From Nemertoderma westbladi (lineage: Eukaryota; Xenacoelomorpha; Nemertodermatida; Nemertodermatidae), in contig JAUCBJ010007484.1 in NCBI GenBank assembly GCA_032718475.1, positions 62,001 to 126,000 on the forward strand: 64,000 nucleotides of DNA. The letters are read 5' to 3'. Each line of letters opens with the position of its first letter. The first letter of the stretch is position 1. Shown here piece by piece: positions 1 through 15,000 of the stretch. Made by a program: the position numbers and the translations under genes. A model generated the notes under the pieces. The model was not told the origin of the DNA, searched no databases, and worked only from the letters and a program-made list of their open reading frames with translations.

Positions 1-3000
1 AGGGTGTATGATTGTAGGATGTAGTATGTTTGAGTGTAGACTTTAGAACCATAACAGGATGTATGATTGTAGGATGTATGTTTGAGTGTAGACTTTAGAA
101 CTATAACAGGGTGTATGATTGTAGGAAGTATGTTTGAGTGTAGTCTTTAGAACCATAACAGGGTGTATGATTGTAGGATGTATGTTTGAGTGTAGACTTT
201 AGAACCATAACAGGGTGTATGATTGTAGGATGTATGTTTGAGTGTAGTCTTTAGAACCATAACAGGGTGTATGATTGTAGGAAGTATGTTTGAGTGTAGT
301 CTTTAGAACCATAACAGGGTGTATGATTGTAGGATGTATGTTTGAGTGTAGACTTTAGAACCATAACAGGGTGTATGATTGTAGGAAGTATGTTTGAGTG
401 TAGTCTTTAGAACCATAACAGGGTGTATGATTGTAGGATGTATGTTTGAGTGTAGTCTTTAGAACCATAACAGGGTGTATGATTGTAGGATGTAGTATGT
501 TTGAGTGTAGACTTTAGAACCATAACAGGATGTATGATTGTAGGATGTATGTTTGAGTGTAGACTTTAGAACTATAACAGGGTGTATGATTGTAGGATGT
601 ATGTTTGAGTGTAGTCTTTAGAACCATAACAGGGTGTATGATTGTAGGATGTAGTATGTTTGAGTGTAGACTTTAGAACCATAACAGGGTGTATGGTTGT
701 AGGATGTAGTATGTTTGAGTGTAGACTTTAGAACCATAACAGGGTGAATGATTGTAGGATGTAGTATGTTTGAGTGTAGACTTTAGAACCATAACAGGGT
801 GTATGATTGTAGGATGTAGTATGTTTGAGTGTAGACTTTAGAACCATAACAGGGTGTATGATTGTAGGATGTAGTATGTTTGAGTGTAGACTTTAGAACC
901 ATAACAGGATGTATGATTGTAGGATGTAGTATGTTTGAGTGTAGACTTTAGAACCATAACAGGGTGTATGATTGTAGGATGTAGTATGTTTGAGTGTAGA
1001 CTTTAGAACCATAACAGGGTGTATGATTGTAGGATGTAGTATGTTTGAGTGTAGACTTTAGAACCATAACAGGATGTATGATTGTAGATTGTAGGATGTA
1101 TGTTTGAGTGTAGACTTTAGAACCATAACAGGGTGTATGATTGTAGGAAGTATGTTTGAGTGTAGACTTTAGAACCATAACAGGGTGTATGATTATAGGA
1201 TGTATGTTTGAGTGTAGACTTTAGAACCATAACAGGGTGTATGATTGTAGGAAGTATGTTTGAGTGTAGACTTTAGAACCATAACAGGGTGTATGATTAT
1301 AGGATGTATGTTTGAGTGTAGACTTTAGAACCATAACAGGGTGTATGATTGTAGGAAGTATGTTTGAGTGTAGTCTTTAGAACCATAACAGGGTGTATGA
1401 TTGTAGGATGTAGTATGTTTGAGTGTAGACTTTAGAACCATAACAGGATGTATGATTGTAGATTGTAGGATGTATGTTTGAGTGTAGACTTTAGAACCAT
1501 AACAGGGTGTATGATTGTAGGAAGTATGTTTGAGTGTAGTCTTTAGAACCATAACAGGGTGTATGATTGTAGGATGTATGTTTGAGTGTAGTCTTTAGAA
1601 CCATAACAGGGTGTATGATTGTAGGATGTAGTATGTTTGAGTGTAGACTTTAGAACCATAACAGGATGTATGATTGTAGGATGTATGTTTGAGTGTAGAC
1701 TTTAGAACTATAACAGGGTGTATGATTGTAGGATGTATGTTTGAGTGTAGTCTTTAGAACCATAACAGGGTGTATGATTGTAGGATGTAGTATGTTTGAG
1801 TGTAGACTTTAGAACCATAACAGGGTGTATGATTGTAGGATGTAGTATGTTTGAGTGTAGACTTTAGAACCATAACAGGATGTATGATTGTAGGATGTAG
1901 TATGTTTGAGTGTAGACTTTAGAACCATAACAGGGTGTATGATTGTAGGATGTAGTATGTTTGAGTGTAGACTTTAGAACCATAACAGGGTGTATGATTG
2001 TAGGATGTAGTATGTTTGAGTGTAGACTTTAGAACCATAACAGGGTGTATGATTGTAGGAAGTATGTTTGAGTGTAGTCTTTAGAACCATAACAGGGTGT
2101 ATGATTGTAGGATGTATGTTTGAGTGTAGTCTTTAGAACCATAACAGGGTGTATGATTGTAGGATGTAGTATGTTTGAGTGTAGACTTTAGAACCATAAC
2201 AGGGTGTATGATTGTAGGATGTATGTTTGAGTGTAGACTTTAGAACCATAACAGGGTATATGATTGTAGGAAGTATGTTTGAGTGTAGTCTTTAGAACCA
2301 TAACAGGGTGTATGATTGTAGGATGTAGTATGTTTGAGTGTAGACTTTAGAACCATAACAGGGTGTATGATTGTAGGATGTATGTTTGAGTGTAGACTTT
2401 AGAACCATAACAGGGTGTATGATTGTAGGATGTAGTATGTTTGAGTGTAGACTTTAGAACCATAACAGGGTATATGATTGTAGGAAGTATGTTTGAGTGT
2501 AGTCTTTAGAACCATAACAGGGTGTATGATTGTAGGATGTAGTATGTTTGAGTGTAGACTTTAGAACCATAACAGGGTGTATGATTGTAGGATGTATGTT
2601 TGAGTGTAGACTTTAGAACCATAACAGGGTGTATGATTGTAGGATGTAGTATGTTTGAGTGTAGACTTTAGAACCATAACAGGATGTATGATTGTAGGAT
2701 GTATGTTTGAGTGTAGACTTTAGAACCATAACAGGATGTATGATTGTAGGATGTATGTTTGAGTGTAGACTTTAGAACCATAACAGGGTGTATGATTGTA
2801 GGATGTAGTATGTTTGAGTGTAGACTTTAGAACCATAACAGGATGTATGATTGTAGGATGTATGTTTGAGTGTAGACTTTAGAACCATAACAGGATGTAT
2901 GATTGTAGGATGTATGTTTGAGTGTAGTCTTTAGAACCATAACAGGGTGTATGATTGTAGGATGTAGTATGTTTGAGTGTAGACTTTAGAACCATAACAG

Positions 3001-6000
3001 GGTGTATGATTGTAGGATGTATGTTTGAGTGTAGACTTTAGAACCATAACAGGATGTATGATTGTAGGATGTATGTTTGAGTGTAGACTTTAGAACCATA
3101 ACAGGATGTATGATTGTAGGATGTATGTTTGAGTGTAGACTTTAGAACCATAACAGGGTGTATGATTGTAGGATGTATGTTTGAGTGTAGACTTTAGAAC
3201 CATAACAGGGTGTATGATTGTAGGATGTAGTATGTTTGAGTGTAGACTTTAGAACCATAACAGGGTGTATGATTGTAGGATGTATGTTTGAGTGTAGACT
3301 TTAGAACCATAACAGGGTGTATGATTGTAGGATGTAGTATGTTTGAGTGTAGACTTTAGAACCATAACAGGATGTATGATTGTAGGATGTAGTATGTTTG
3401 AGTGTAGACTTTAGAACCATAACAGGGTGTATGATTGTAGGATGTAGTATGTTTGAGTGTAGACTTTAGAACCATAACAGGGTGTATGATTGTAGGAAGT
3501 ATGTTTGAGTGTAGTCTTTAGAACCATAACAGGGTGTATGATTGTAGGAAGTATGTTTGAGTGTAGACTTTAGAACCATAACAGGGTGTATGATTGTAGG
3601 ATGTAGTATGTTTGAGTGTAGACTTTAGAACCATAACAGGGTGTATGATTGTAGGATGTATGTTTGAGTGTAGACTTTAGAACCATAACAGGGTGTATGA
3701 TTGTAGGATGTATGTTTGAGTGTAGTCTTTAGAACCATAACAGGGTGTATGATTGTAGGATGTAGTATGTTTGAGTGTAGACTTTAGAACCATAACAGGG
3801 TGTATGATTGTAGGAAGTATGTTTGAGTGTAGTCTTTAGAACCATAACAGGGTGTATGATTGTAGGAAGTATGTTTGAGTGTAGACTTTAGAACCATAAC
3901 AGGGTGTATGATTGTAGGATGTAGTATGTTTGAGTGTAGACTTTAGAACCATAACAGGGTGTATGATTGTAGGAAGTATGTTTGAGTGTAGTCTTTAGAA
4001 CCATAACAGGGTGTATGATTGTAGGAAGTATGTTTGAGTGTAGACTTTAGAACCATAACAGTGTGTATGATTGTAGGATGTAGTATGTTTGAGTGTAGAC
4101 TTTAGAACCATAACAGGGTGTATGATTGTAGGATGTATGTTTGAGTGTAGACTTTAGAACCATAACAGGATGAATGATTGTAGGAAGTATGTTTGAGTGT
4201 AGACTTTAGAACCATAACAGGGTGTATGATTGTAGGATGTAGTATGTTTGAGTGTAGACTTTAGAACCATAACAGGGTGTATGATTGTAGGATGTAGTAT
4301 GTTTGAGTGTAGACTTTAGAACCATAACAGGATGTATGATTGTAGGATGTATGTTTGAGTGTAGACTTTAGAACCATAACAGGGTGTATGATTGTAGGAA
4401 GTATGTTTGAGTGTAGACTTTAGAACCATAACAGGGTGTATGATTGTAGGATGTAGTATGTTTGAGTGTAGACTTTAGAACCATAACAGGGTGTATGATT
4501 GTAGGATGTATGTTTGAGTGTAGACTTTAGAACCATAACAGGGTGTATGATTGTAGGATGTAGTATGTTTGAGTGTAGACTTTAGAACCATAACAGGGTG
4601 TATGATTGTAGGATGTAGTATGTTTGAGTGTAGACTTTAGAACCATAACAGGATGTATGATTGTAGGATGTATGTTTGAGTGTAGACTTTAGAACCATAA
4701 CAGGGTGTATGATTGTAGGAAGTATGTTTGAGTGTAGACTTTAGAACCATAACAGGGTGTATGATTGTAGGATGTAGTATGTTTGAGTGTAGACTTTAGA
4801 ACCATAACAGGGTGTATGATTGTAGGATGTATGTTTGAGTGTAGACTTTAGAACCATAACAGGGTGTATGATTGTAGGATGTAGTATGTTTGAGTGTAGA
4901 CTTTAGAACCATAACAGGGTGTATGATTGTAGGATGTAGTATGTTTGAGTGTAGACTTTAGAACCATAACAGGATGTATGATTGTAGGATGTATGTTTGA
5001 GTGTAGACTTTAGAACCATAACAGGATGTATGATTGTAGGAAGTATGTTTGAGTGTAGTCTTTAGAACCATAACAGGGTGTATGATTGTAGGATGTATAT
5101 TTGAGTGTAGTCTTTAGAACCATAACAGGGTGTATGATTGTAGGATGTAGTATGTTTGAGTGTAGACTTTAGAACCATAACAGGGTGTATGATTGTAGGA
5201 TGTATGTTTGAGTGTAGACTTTAGAACCATAACAGGGTGTATGATTGTAGGATGTATGTTTGAGTGTAGACTTTAGAACCATAACAGGGTGTATGATTGT
5301 AGGATGTAGTATGTTTGAGTGTAGACTTTAGAACCATAACAGGGTGTATGATTGTAGGATGTATGTTTGAGTGTAGACTTTAGAACCATAACAGGGTGTA
5401 TGATTGTAGGATGTATGTTTGAGTGTAGACTTTAGAACCATAACAGGGTGTATGATTGTAGGATGTAGTATGTTTGAGTGTAGACTTTAGAACCATAACA
5501 GGGTGTATGATTGTAGGAAGTAGTATGTTTGAGTGTAGACTTTAGAACCATAACAGGGTGTATGATTGTAGGATGTATGTTTGAGTGTAGACTTTAGAAC
5601 CATAACAGGATGTATGATTGTAGGATGTAGTATGTTTGAGTGTAGACTTTAGAACCATAACAGGGTGTATGATTGTAGGATGTATGTTTGAGTGTAGACT
5701 TTAGAACCATAACAGGATGTATGATTGTAGGATGTAGTATGTTTGAGTGTAGACTTTAGAACCATAACAGGATGTATGATTGTAGGATGTAGTATGTTTG
5801 AGTGTAGACTTTAGAACCATAACAGGGTGTATGATTGTAGGATGTATGTTTGAGTGTAGACTTTAGAACCATAACAGGGTGTATGATTGTAGGATGTAGT
5901 ATGTTTGAGTGTAGACTTTAGAACCATAACAGGATGTATGATTGTAGGATGTAGTATGTTTGAGTGTAGACTTTAGAACCATAACAGGGTGTATGATTGT

Positions 6001-9000
6001 AGGATGTAGTATGTTTGAGTGTAGACTTTAGAACCATAACAGGGTGTATGATTGTAGGATGTATGTTTGAGTGTAGACTTTAGAACCATAACAGGATGTA
6101 TGATTGTAGGATGTAGTATGTTTGAGTGTAGACTTTAGAACCATAACAGGGTGTATGATTGTAGGATGTATGTTTGAGTGTAGACTTTAGAACCATAACA
6201 GGATGTATGATTGTAGGATGTAGTATGTTTGAGTGTAGACTTTAGAACCATAACAGGATGTATGATTGTAGGATGTATGTTTGAGTGTAGACTTTAGAAC
6301 CATAACAGGATGTATGATTGTAGGATGTAGTATGTTTGAGTGTAGACTTTAGAACCATAACAGGATGTATGATTGTAGGATGTATGTTTGAGTGTAGACT
6401 TTAGAACCATAACAGGATGTATGATTGTAGGATGTAGTATGTTTGAGTGTAGACTTTAGAACCATAACAGGATGTATGATTGTAGGATGTATGTTTGAGT
6501 GTAGACTTTAGAACCATAACAGGATGTATGATTGTAGGATGTAGTATGTTTGAGTGTAGACTTTAGAACCATAACAGGATGTATGATTGTAGGATGTAGT
6601 ATGTTTGAGTGTAGACTTTAGAACCATAACAGGGTGTATGATTGTAGGATGTATGTTTGAGTGTAGACTTTAGAACCATAACAGGGTGTATGATTGTAGG
6701 ATGTAGTATGTTTGAGTGTAGACTTTAGAACCATAACAGGATGTATGATTGTAGGATGTAGTATGTTTGAGTGTAGACTTTAGAACCATAACAGGGTGTA
6801 TGATTGTAGGATGTAGTATGTTTGAGTGTAGACTTTAGAACCATAACAGGGTGTATGATTGTAGGAAGTATGTTTGAGTGTAGACTTTAGAACCATAACA
6901 GGGTGTATGATTGTAGGAAGTATGTTTGAGTGTAGACTTTAGAACCATAACAGGGTGTATGATTGTAGGATGTATGTTTGAGTGTAGTCTTTAGAACCAT
7001 AACAGGGTGTATGATTGTAGGAAGTATGTTTGAGTGTAGACTTTAGAACCATAACAGGGTGTATGATTGTAGGAAGTATGTTTGAGTGTAGACTTTAGAA
7101 CCATAACAGGGTGTATGATTGTAGGATGTATGTTTGAGTGTAGACTTTAGAACCATAACAGGATGTATGATTGTAGGATGTAGTATGTTTGAGTGTAGAC
7201 TTTAGAACCATAACAGGGTGTATGATTGTAGGATGTATGTTTGAGTGTAGACTTTAGAACCATAACAGGGTGTATGATTGTAGGATGTAGTATGTTTGAG
7301 TGTAGACTTTAGAACCATAACAGGATGTATGATTGTAGGATGTAGTATGTTTGAGTGTAGACTTTAGAACCATAACAGGGTGTATGATTGTAGGATGTAG
7401 TATGTTTGAGTGTAGACTTTAGAACCATAACAGGGTGTATGATTGTAGGATGTAGTATGTTTGAGTGTAGACTTTAGAACCATAACAGGATGTATGATTG
7501 TAGGATGTAGTATGTTTGAGTGTAGACTTTAGAACCATAACAGGGTGTATGATTGTAGGATGTAGTATGTTTGAGTGTAGACTTTAGAACCATAACAGGG
7601 TGTATGATTGTAGGATGTAGTATGTTTGAGTGTAGACTTTAGAACCATAACAGGATGTATGATTGTAGGATGTAGTATGTTTGAGTGTAGACTTTAGAAC
7701 CATAACAGGGTGTATGATTGTAGGATGTATGTTTGAGTGTAGACTTTAGAACCATAACAGGGTGTATGATTGTAGGATGTAGTATGTTTGAGTGTAGACT
7801 TTAGAACCATAACAGGATGTATGATTGTAGGATGTAGTATGTTTGAGTGTAGACTTTAGAACCATAACAGGATGTATGATTGTAGGATGTAGTATGTTTG
7901 AGTGTAGACTTTAGAACCATAACAGGGTGTATGATTGTAGGATGTAGTATGTTTGAGTGTAGACTTTAGAACCATAACAGGGTGTATGATTGTAGGATGT
8001 ATGTTTGAGTGTAGACTTTAGAACCATAACAGGGTGTATGATTGTAGGATGTAGTATGTTTGAGTGTAGACTTTAGAACCATAACAGGATGTATGATTGT
8101 AGGATGTATGTTTGAGTGTAGACTTTAGAACCATAACAGGGTGTATGATTGTAGGATGTAGTATGTTTGAGTGTAGACTTTAGAACCATAACAGGGTGTA
8201 TGATTGTAGGATGTAGTATGTTTGAGTGTAGACTTTAGAACCATAACAGGGTGTATGATTGTAGGATGTATGTTTGAGTGTAGACTTTAGAACCATAACA
8301 GGGTGTATGATTGTAGGATGTAGTATGTTTGAGTGTAGACTTTAGAACCATAACAGGATGTATGATTGTAGGATGTAGTATGTTTGAGTGTAGACTTTAG
8401 AACCATAACAGGATGTATGATTGTAGGATGTAGTATGTTTGAGTGTAGACTTTAGAACCATAACAGGGTGTATGATTGTAGGATGTATGTTTGAGTGTAG
8501 TCTTTAGAACCATAACAGGGTGTATGATTGTAGGAAGTATGTTTGAGTGTAGACTTTAGAACCATAACAGGGTGTATGATTGTAGGATGTAGTATGTTTG
8601 AGTGTAGACTTTAGAACCATAACAGGGTGTATGATTGTAGGATGTATGTTTGAGTGTAGTCTTTAGAACCATAACAGGGTGTATGATTGTAGGATGTAGT
8701 ATGTTTGAGTGTAGACTTTAGAACCATAACAGGGTGTATGATTGTAGGATGTATGTTTGAGTGTAGTCTTTAGAACCATAACAGGGTGTATGATTGTAGG
8801 AAGTATGTTTGAGTGTAGTCTTTAGAACCATAACAGGATGTATGATTGTAGGATGTAGTATGTTTGAGTGTAGACTTTAGAACCATAACAGGATGTATGA
8901 TTGTAGGATGTAGTATGTTTGAGTGTAGACTTTAGAACCATAACAGGGTGTATGATTGTAGGATGTATGTTTGAGTGTAGTCTTTAGAACCATAACAGGG

Positions 9001-12000
9001 TGTATGATTGTAGGAAGTATGTTTGAGTGTAGACTTTAGAACCATAACAGGGTGTATGATTGTAGGATGTATGTTTGAGTGTAGTCTTTAGAACCATAAC
9101 AGGGTGTATGATTGTAGGATGTATGTTTGAGTGTAGTCTTTAGAACCATAACAGGGTGTATGATTGTAGGATGTAGTATGTTTGAGTGTAGACTTTAGAA
9201 CCATAACAGGGTGTATGATTGTAGGATGTATGTTTGAGTGTAGACTTTAGAACCATAACAGGGTGTATGATTGTAGGATGTAGTATGTTTGAGTGTAGAC
9301 TTTAGAACCATAACAGGGTGTATGATTGTAGGATGTAGTATGTTTGAGTGTAGACTTTAGAACCATAACAGGGTGTATGATTGTAGGATGTAGTATGTTT
9401 GAGTGTAGACTTTAGAACCATAACAGGGTGTATGATTGTAGGATGTAGTATGTTTGAGTGTAGACTTTAGAACCATAACAGGATGTATGATTGTAGGATG
9501 TATGTTTGAGTGTAGACTTTAGAACCATAACAGGGTGTATGATTGTAGGATGTAGTATGTTTGAGTGTAGACTTTAGAACCATAACAGGGTGTATGATTG
9601 TAGGATGTAGTATGTTTGAGTGTAGACTTTAGAACCATAACAGGGTGTATGATTGTAGGATGTAGTATGTTTGAGTGTAGACTTTAGAACCATAACAGGA
9701 TGTATGATTGTAGGATGTATGTTTGAGTGTAGACTTTAGAACCATAACAGGATGTATGATTGTAGGATGTATGTATGAGTGTAGACTTTAGAACCATAAC
9801 AGGGTGTATGATTGTAGGATGTATGTTTGAGTGTAGACTTTAGAACCATAACAGGGTGTATGATTGTAGGATGTATGTTTGAGTGTAGACTTTAGAACCA
9901 TAACAGGGTGTATGATTGTAGGATGTAGTATGTTTGAGTGTAGACTTTAGAACCATAACAGGGTGTATGATTGTAGATTGTAGGATGTATGTTTGAGTGT
10001 AGACTTTAGAACCATAACAGGGTGTATGATTGTAGGATGTAGTATGTTTGAGTGTAGACTTTAGAACCATAACAGGGTGTATGATTGTAGGAAGTATGTT
10101 TGAGTGTAGTCTTTAGAACCATAACAGGGTGTATGATTGTAGGATGTATGTTTGAGTGTAGTCTTTAGAACCATAACAGCGTGTATGATTGTAGGATGTA
10201 GTATGTTTGAGTGTAGACTTTAGAACCATAACAGGGTGTATGATTGTAGGATGTAGTATGTTTGAGTGTAGACTTTAGAACCATAACAGGGTGTATGATT
10301 GTAGATTGTAGGATGTATGTTTGAGTGTAGACTTTAGAACCATAACAGGATGTATGATTGTAGGATGTATGTATGAGTGTAGACTTTAGAACCATAACAG
10401 GGTGTATGATTGTAGGATGTATGTTTGAGTGTAGACTTTAGAACCATAACAGGGTGTATGATTGTAGGATGTAGTATGTTTGAGTGTAGACTTTAGAACC
10501 ATAACAGGGTGTATGATTGTAGATTGTAGGATGTATGTTTGAGTGTAGACTTTAGAACCATAACAGGATGTATGATTGTAGGATGTAGTATGTTTGAGTG
10601 TAGACTTTAGAACCATAACAGGGTGTATGATTGTAGGAAGTATGTTTGAGTGTAGTCTTTAGAACCATAACAGGGTGTATGATTGTAGGATGTATGTTTG
10701 AGTGTAGTCTTTAGAACCATAACAGGGTGTATGATTGTAGGATGTAGTATGTTTGAGTGTAGACTTTAGAACCATAACAGGGTGTATGATTGTAGGATGT
10801 AGTATGTTTGAGTGTAGACTTTAGAACCATAACAGGGTGTATGATTGTAGGATGTATGTTTGAGTGTAGACTTTAGAACCATAACAGGGTGTATGATTGT
10901 AGGATGTATGTTTGAGTGTAGACTTTAGAACCATAACAGGATGTATGATTGTAGGATGTAGTATGTTTGAGTGTAGACTTTAGAACCATAACAGGGTGTA
11001 TGATTGTAGGATGTAGTATGTTTGAGTGTAGACTTTAGAACCATAACAGGGTGTATGATTGTAGGAAGTATGTATGAGTGTAGACTTTAGAACCATAACA
11101 GGGTGTATGATTGTAGGATGTATGTTTGAGTGTAGACTTTAGAACCATAACAGGGTGTATGATTGTAGGATGTAGTATGTTTGAGTGTAGACTTTAGAAC
11201 CATAACAGGGTGTATGATTGTAGGATGTAGTATGTTTGAGTGTAGAATTTAGAACCATAACAGGATGTATGATTGTAGGATGTAGTATGTTTGAGTGTAG
11301 ACTTTAGAACCATAACAGGGTGTATGATTGTAGGAAGTATGTTTGAGTGTAGACTTTAGAACCATAACAGGATGTATGATTGTAGGATGTATGTTTGAGT
11401 GTAGACTTTAGAACCATAACAGGATGTATGATTGTAGGATGTAGTATGTATGTTTGAGTGTAGACTTTAGAACCATAACAGGGTGAATGATTGTAGGATG
11501 TATGTTTGAGTGTAGACTTTAGAACCATAACAGGGTGTATGATTGTAGGATGTATGTTTGAGTGTAGACTTTAGAACCATAACAGGATGTATGATTGTAG
11601 GATGTATGTTTGAGTGTAGACTTTAGAACCATAACAGGGTGTATGATTGTAGGATGTAGTATGTTTGAGTGTAGACTTTAGAACCATAACAGGGTGTATG
11701 ATTGTAGGATGTAGTATGTTTGAGTGTAGACTTTAGAACCATAACAGGGTGTATGATTGTAGGATGTAGTATGTTTGAGTGTAGACTTTAGAACCATAAC
11801 AGGGTGTATGATTGTAGGATGTAGTATGTTTGAGTGTAGACTTTAGAACCATAACAGGGTGTATGATTGTAGGATGTAGTATGTTTGAGTGTAGACTTTA
11901 GAACCATAACAGGGTGTATGATTGTAGGAAGTATGTTTGAGTGTAGACTTTAGAACCATAACAGGATGTATGATTGTAGGATGTATGTTTGAGTGTAGAC

Positions 12001-15000
12001 TTTAGAACCATAACAGGATGTATGATTGTAGGAAGTATGTTTGAGTGTAGACTTTAGAACCATAACAGGATGTATGATTGTAGGATGTATGTTTGAGTGT
12101 AGACTTTAGAACCATAACAGGATGTATGATTGTAGGAAGTATGTTTGAGTGTAGACTTTAGAACCATAACAGGATGTATGATTGTAGGAAGTATGTTTGA
12201 GTGTAGACTTTAGAACCATAACAGGATGTATGATTGTAGGAAGTATGTTTGAGTGTAGACTTTAGAACCATAACAGGATGTATGATTGTAGGATGTATGT
12301 TTGAGTGTAGACTTTAGAACCATAACAGGATGTATGATTGTAGGAAGTATGTTTGAGTGTAGACTTTAGAACCATAACAGGATGTATGATTGTAGGATGT
12401 ATGTTTGAGTGTAGACTTTAGAACCATAACAGGGTGTATGATTGTAGGATGTATGTTTGAGTGTAGACTTTAGAACCATAACAGGGTGTATGATTGTAGG
12501 ATGTATGTTTGAGTGTAGACTTTAGAACCATAACAGGGTTTATGATTGTAGGAAGTATGTTTGAGTGTAGACTTTAGAACCATAACAGGATGTATGATTG
12601 TAGGATGTATGTTTGAGTGTAGTCTTTAGAACCATAACAGGGTGTATGATTGTAGGATGTATGTTTGAGTGTAGACTTTAGAACCATAACAGGGTGTATG
12701 ATTGTAGGATGTAGTATGTTTGAGTGTAGACTTTAGAACCATAACAGGGTGTATGATTGTAGGATGTATGTTTGAGTGTAGACTTTAGAACCATAACAGG
12801 GTGTATGATTGTAGGATGTAGTATGTTTGAGTGTAGACTTTAGAACCATAACAGGATGTATGATTGTAGGATGTAGTATGTTTGAGTGTAGACTTTAGAA
12901 CCATAACAGGGTGTATGATTGTAGGATGTAGTATGTTTGAGTGTAGACTTTAGAACCATAACAGGATGTATGATTGTAGGATGTATGTTTGAGTGTAGAC
13001 TTTAGAACCATAACAGGGTGTATGATTGTAGGATGTAGTATGTTTGAGTGTAGACTTTAGAACCATAACAGGATGTATGATTGTAGGATGTAGTATGTTT
13101 GAGTGTAGACTTTAGAACCATAACAGGGTGTATGATTGTAGGATGTAGTATGTTTGAGTGTAGACTTTAGAACCATAACAGGATGTATGATTGTAGGATG
13201 TATGTTTGAGTGTAGTCTTTAGAACCATAACAGGGTGTATGATTGTAGGATGTATGTTTGAGTGTAGACTTTAGAACCATAACAGGGTGTATGATTGTAG
13301 GATGTATGTTTGAGTGTAGACTTTAGAACCATAACAGGGTTTATGATTGTAGGAAGTATGTTTGAGTGTAGACTTTAGAACCATAACAGGGTGTATGATT
13401 GTAGGATGTATGTTTGAGTGTAGACTTTAGAACCATAACAGGGTTTATGATTGTAGGAAGTATGTTTGAGTGTAGACTTTAGAACCATAACAGGATGTAT
13501 GATTGTAGGATGTATGTTTGAGTGTAGTCTTTAGAACCATAACAGGGTGTATGATTGTAGGATGTATGTTTGAGTGTAGACTTTAGAACCATAACAGGAT
13601 GTATGATTGTAGGATGTAGTATGTTTGAGTGTAGACTTTAGAACCATAACAGGGTGTATGATTGTAGGATGTAGTATGTTTGAGTGTAGACTTTAGAACC
13701 ATAACAGGATGTATGATTGTAGGATGTATGTTTGAGTGTAGACTTTAGAACCATAACAGGGTGTATGATTGTAGGATGTAGTATGTTTGAGTGTAGACTT
13801 TAGAACCATAACAGGATGTATGATTGTAGGATGTAGTATGTTTGAGTGTAGACTTTAGAACCATAACAGGGTGTATGATTGTAGGATGTAGTATGTTTGA
13901 GTGTAGACTTTAGAACCATAACAGGATGTATGATTGTAGGATGTATGTTTGAGTGTAGTCTTTAGAACCATAACAGGGTGTATGATTGTAGGATGTATGT
14001 TTGAGTGTAGACTTTAGAACCATAACAGGGTGTATGATTGTAGGATGTATGTTTGAGTGTAGACTTTAGAACCATAACAGGGTTTATGATTGTAGGAAGT
14101 ATGTTTGAGTGTAGACTTTAGAACCATAACAGGATGTATGATTGTAGGATGTATGTTTGAGTGTAGTCTTTAGAACCATAACAGGGTGTATGATTGTAGG
14201 ATGTATGTTTGAGTGTAGACTTTAGAACCATAACAGGGTTTATGATTGTAGGAAGTATGTTTGAGTGTAGACTTTAGAACCATAACAGGGTGTATGATTG
14301 TAGGATGTAGTATGTTTGAGTGTAGACTTTAGAACCATAACAGGATGTATGATTGTAGGATGTATGTTTGAGTGTAGACTTTAGAACCATAACAGGGTGT
14401 ATGATTGTAGGATGTAGTATGTTTGAGTGTAGACTTTAGAACCATAACAGGATGTATGATTGTAGGATGTAGTATGTTTGAGTGTAGACTTTAGAACCAT
14501 AACAGGGTGTATGATTGTAGGATGTAGTATGTTTGAGTGTAGACTTTAGAACCATAACAGGGTGTATGATTGTAGGATGTAGTATGTTTGAGTGTAGACT
14601 TTAGAACCATAACAGGGTGTATGATTGTAGGAAGTATGTTTGAGTGTAGACTTTAGAACCATAACAGGATGTATGATTGTAGGATGTATGTTTGAGTGTA
14701 GACTTTAGAACCATAACAGGGTGTATGATTGTAGGATGTATGTTTGAGTGTAGACTTTAGAACCATAACAGGATGTATGATTGTAGGATGTAGTATGTAT
14801 GTTTGAGTGTAGACTTTAGAACCATAACAGGGTGTATGATTGTAGAATGTATGTTTGAGTGTAGACTTTAGAACCATAACAGGGTGTATGATTGTAGGAA
14901 GTATGTTTGAGTGTAGACTTTAGAACCATAACAGGATGTATGATTGTAGGATGTATGTTTGAGTGTAGTCTTTAGAACCATAACAGGGTGTATGATTGTA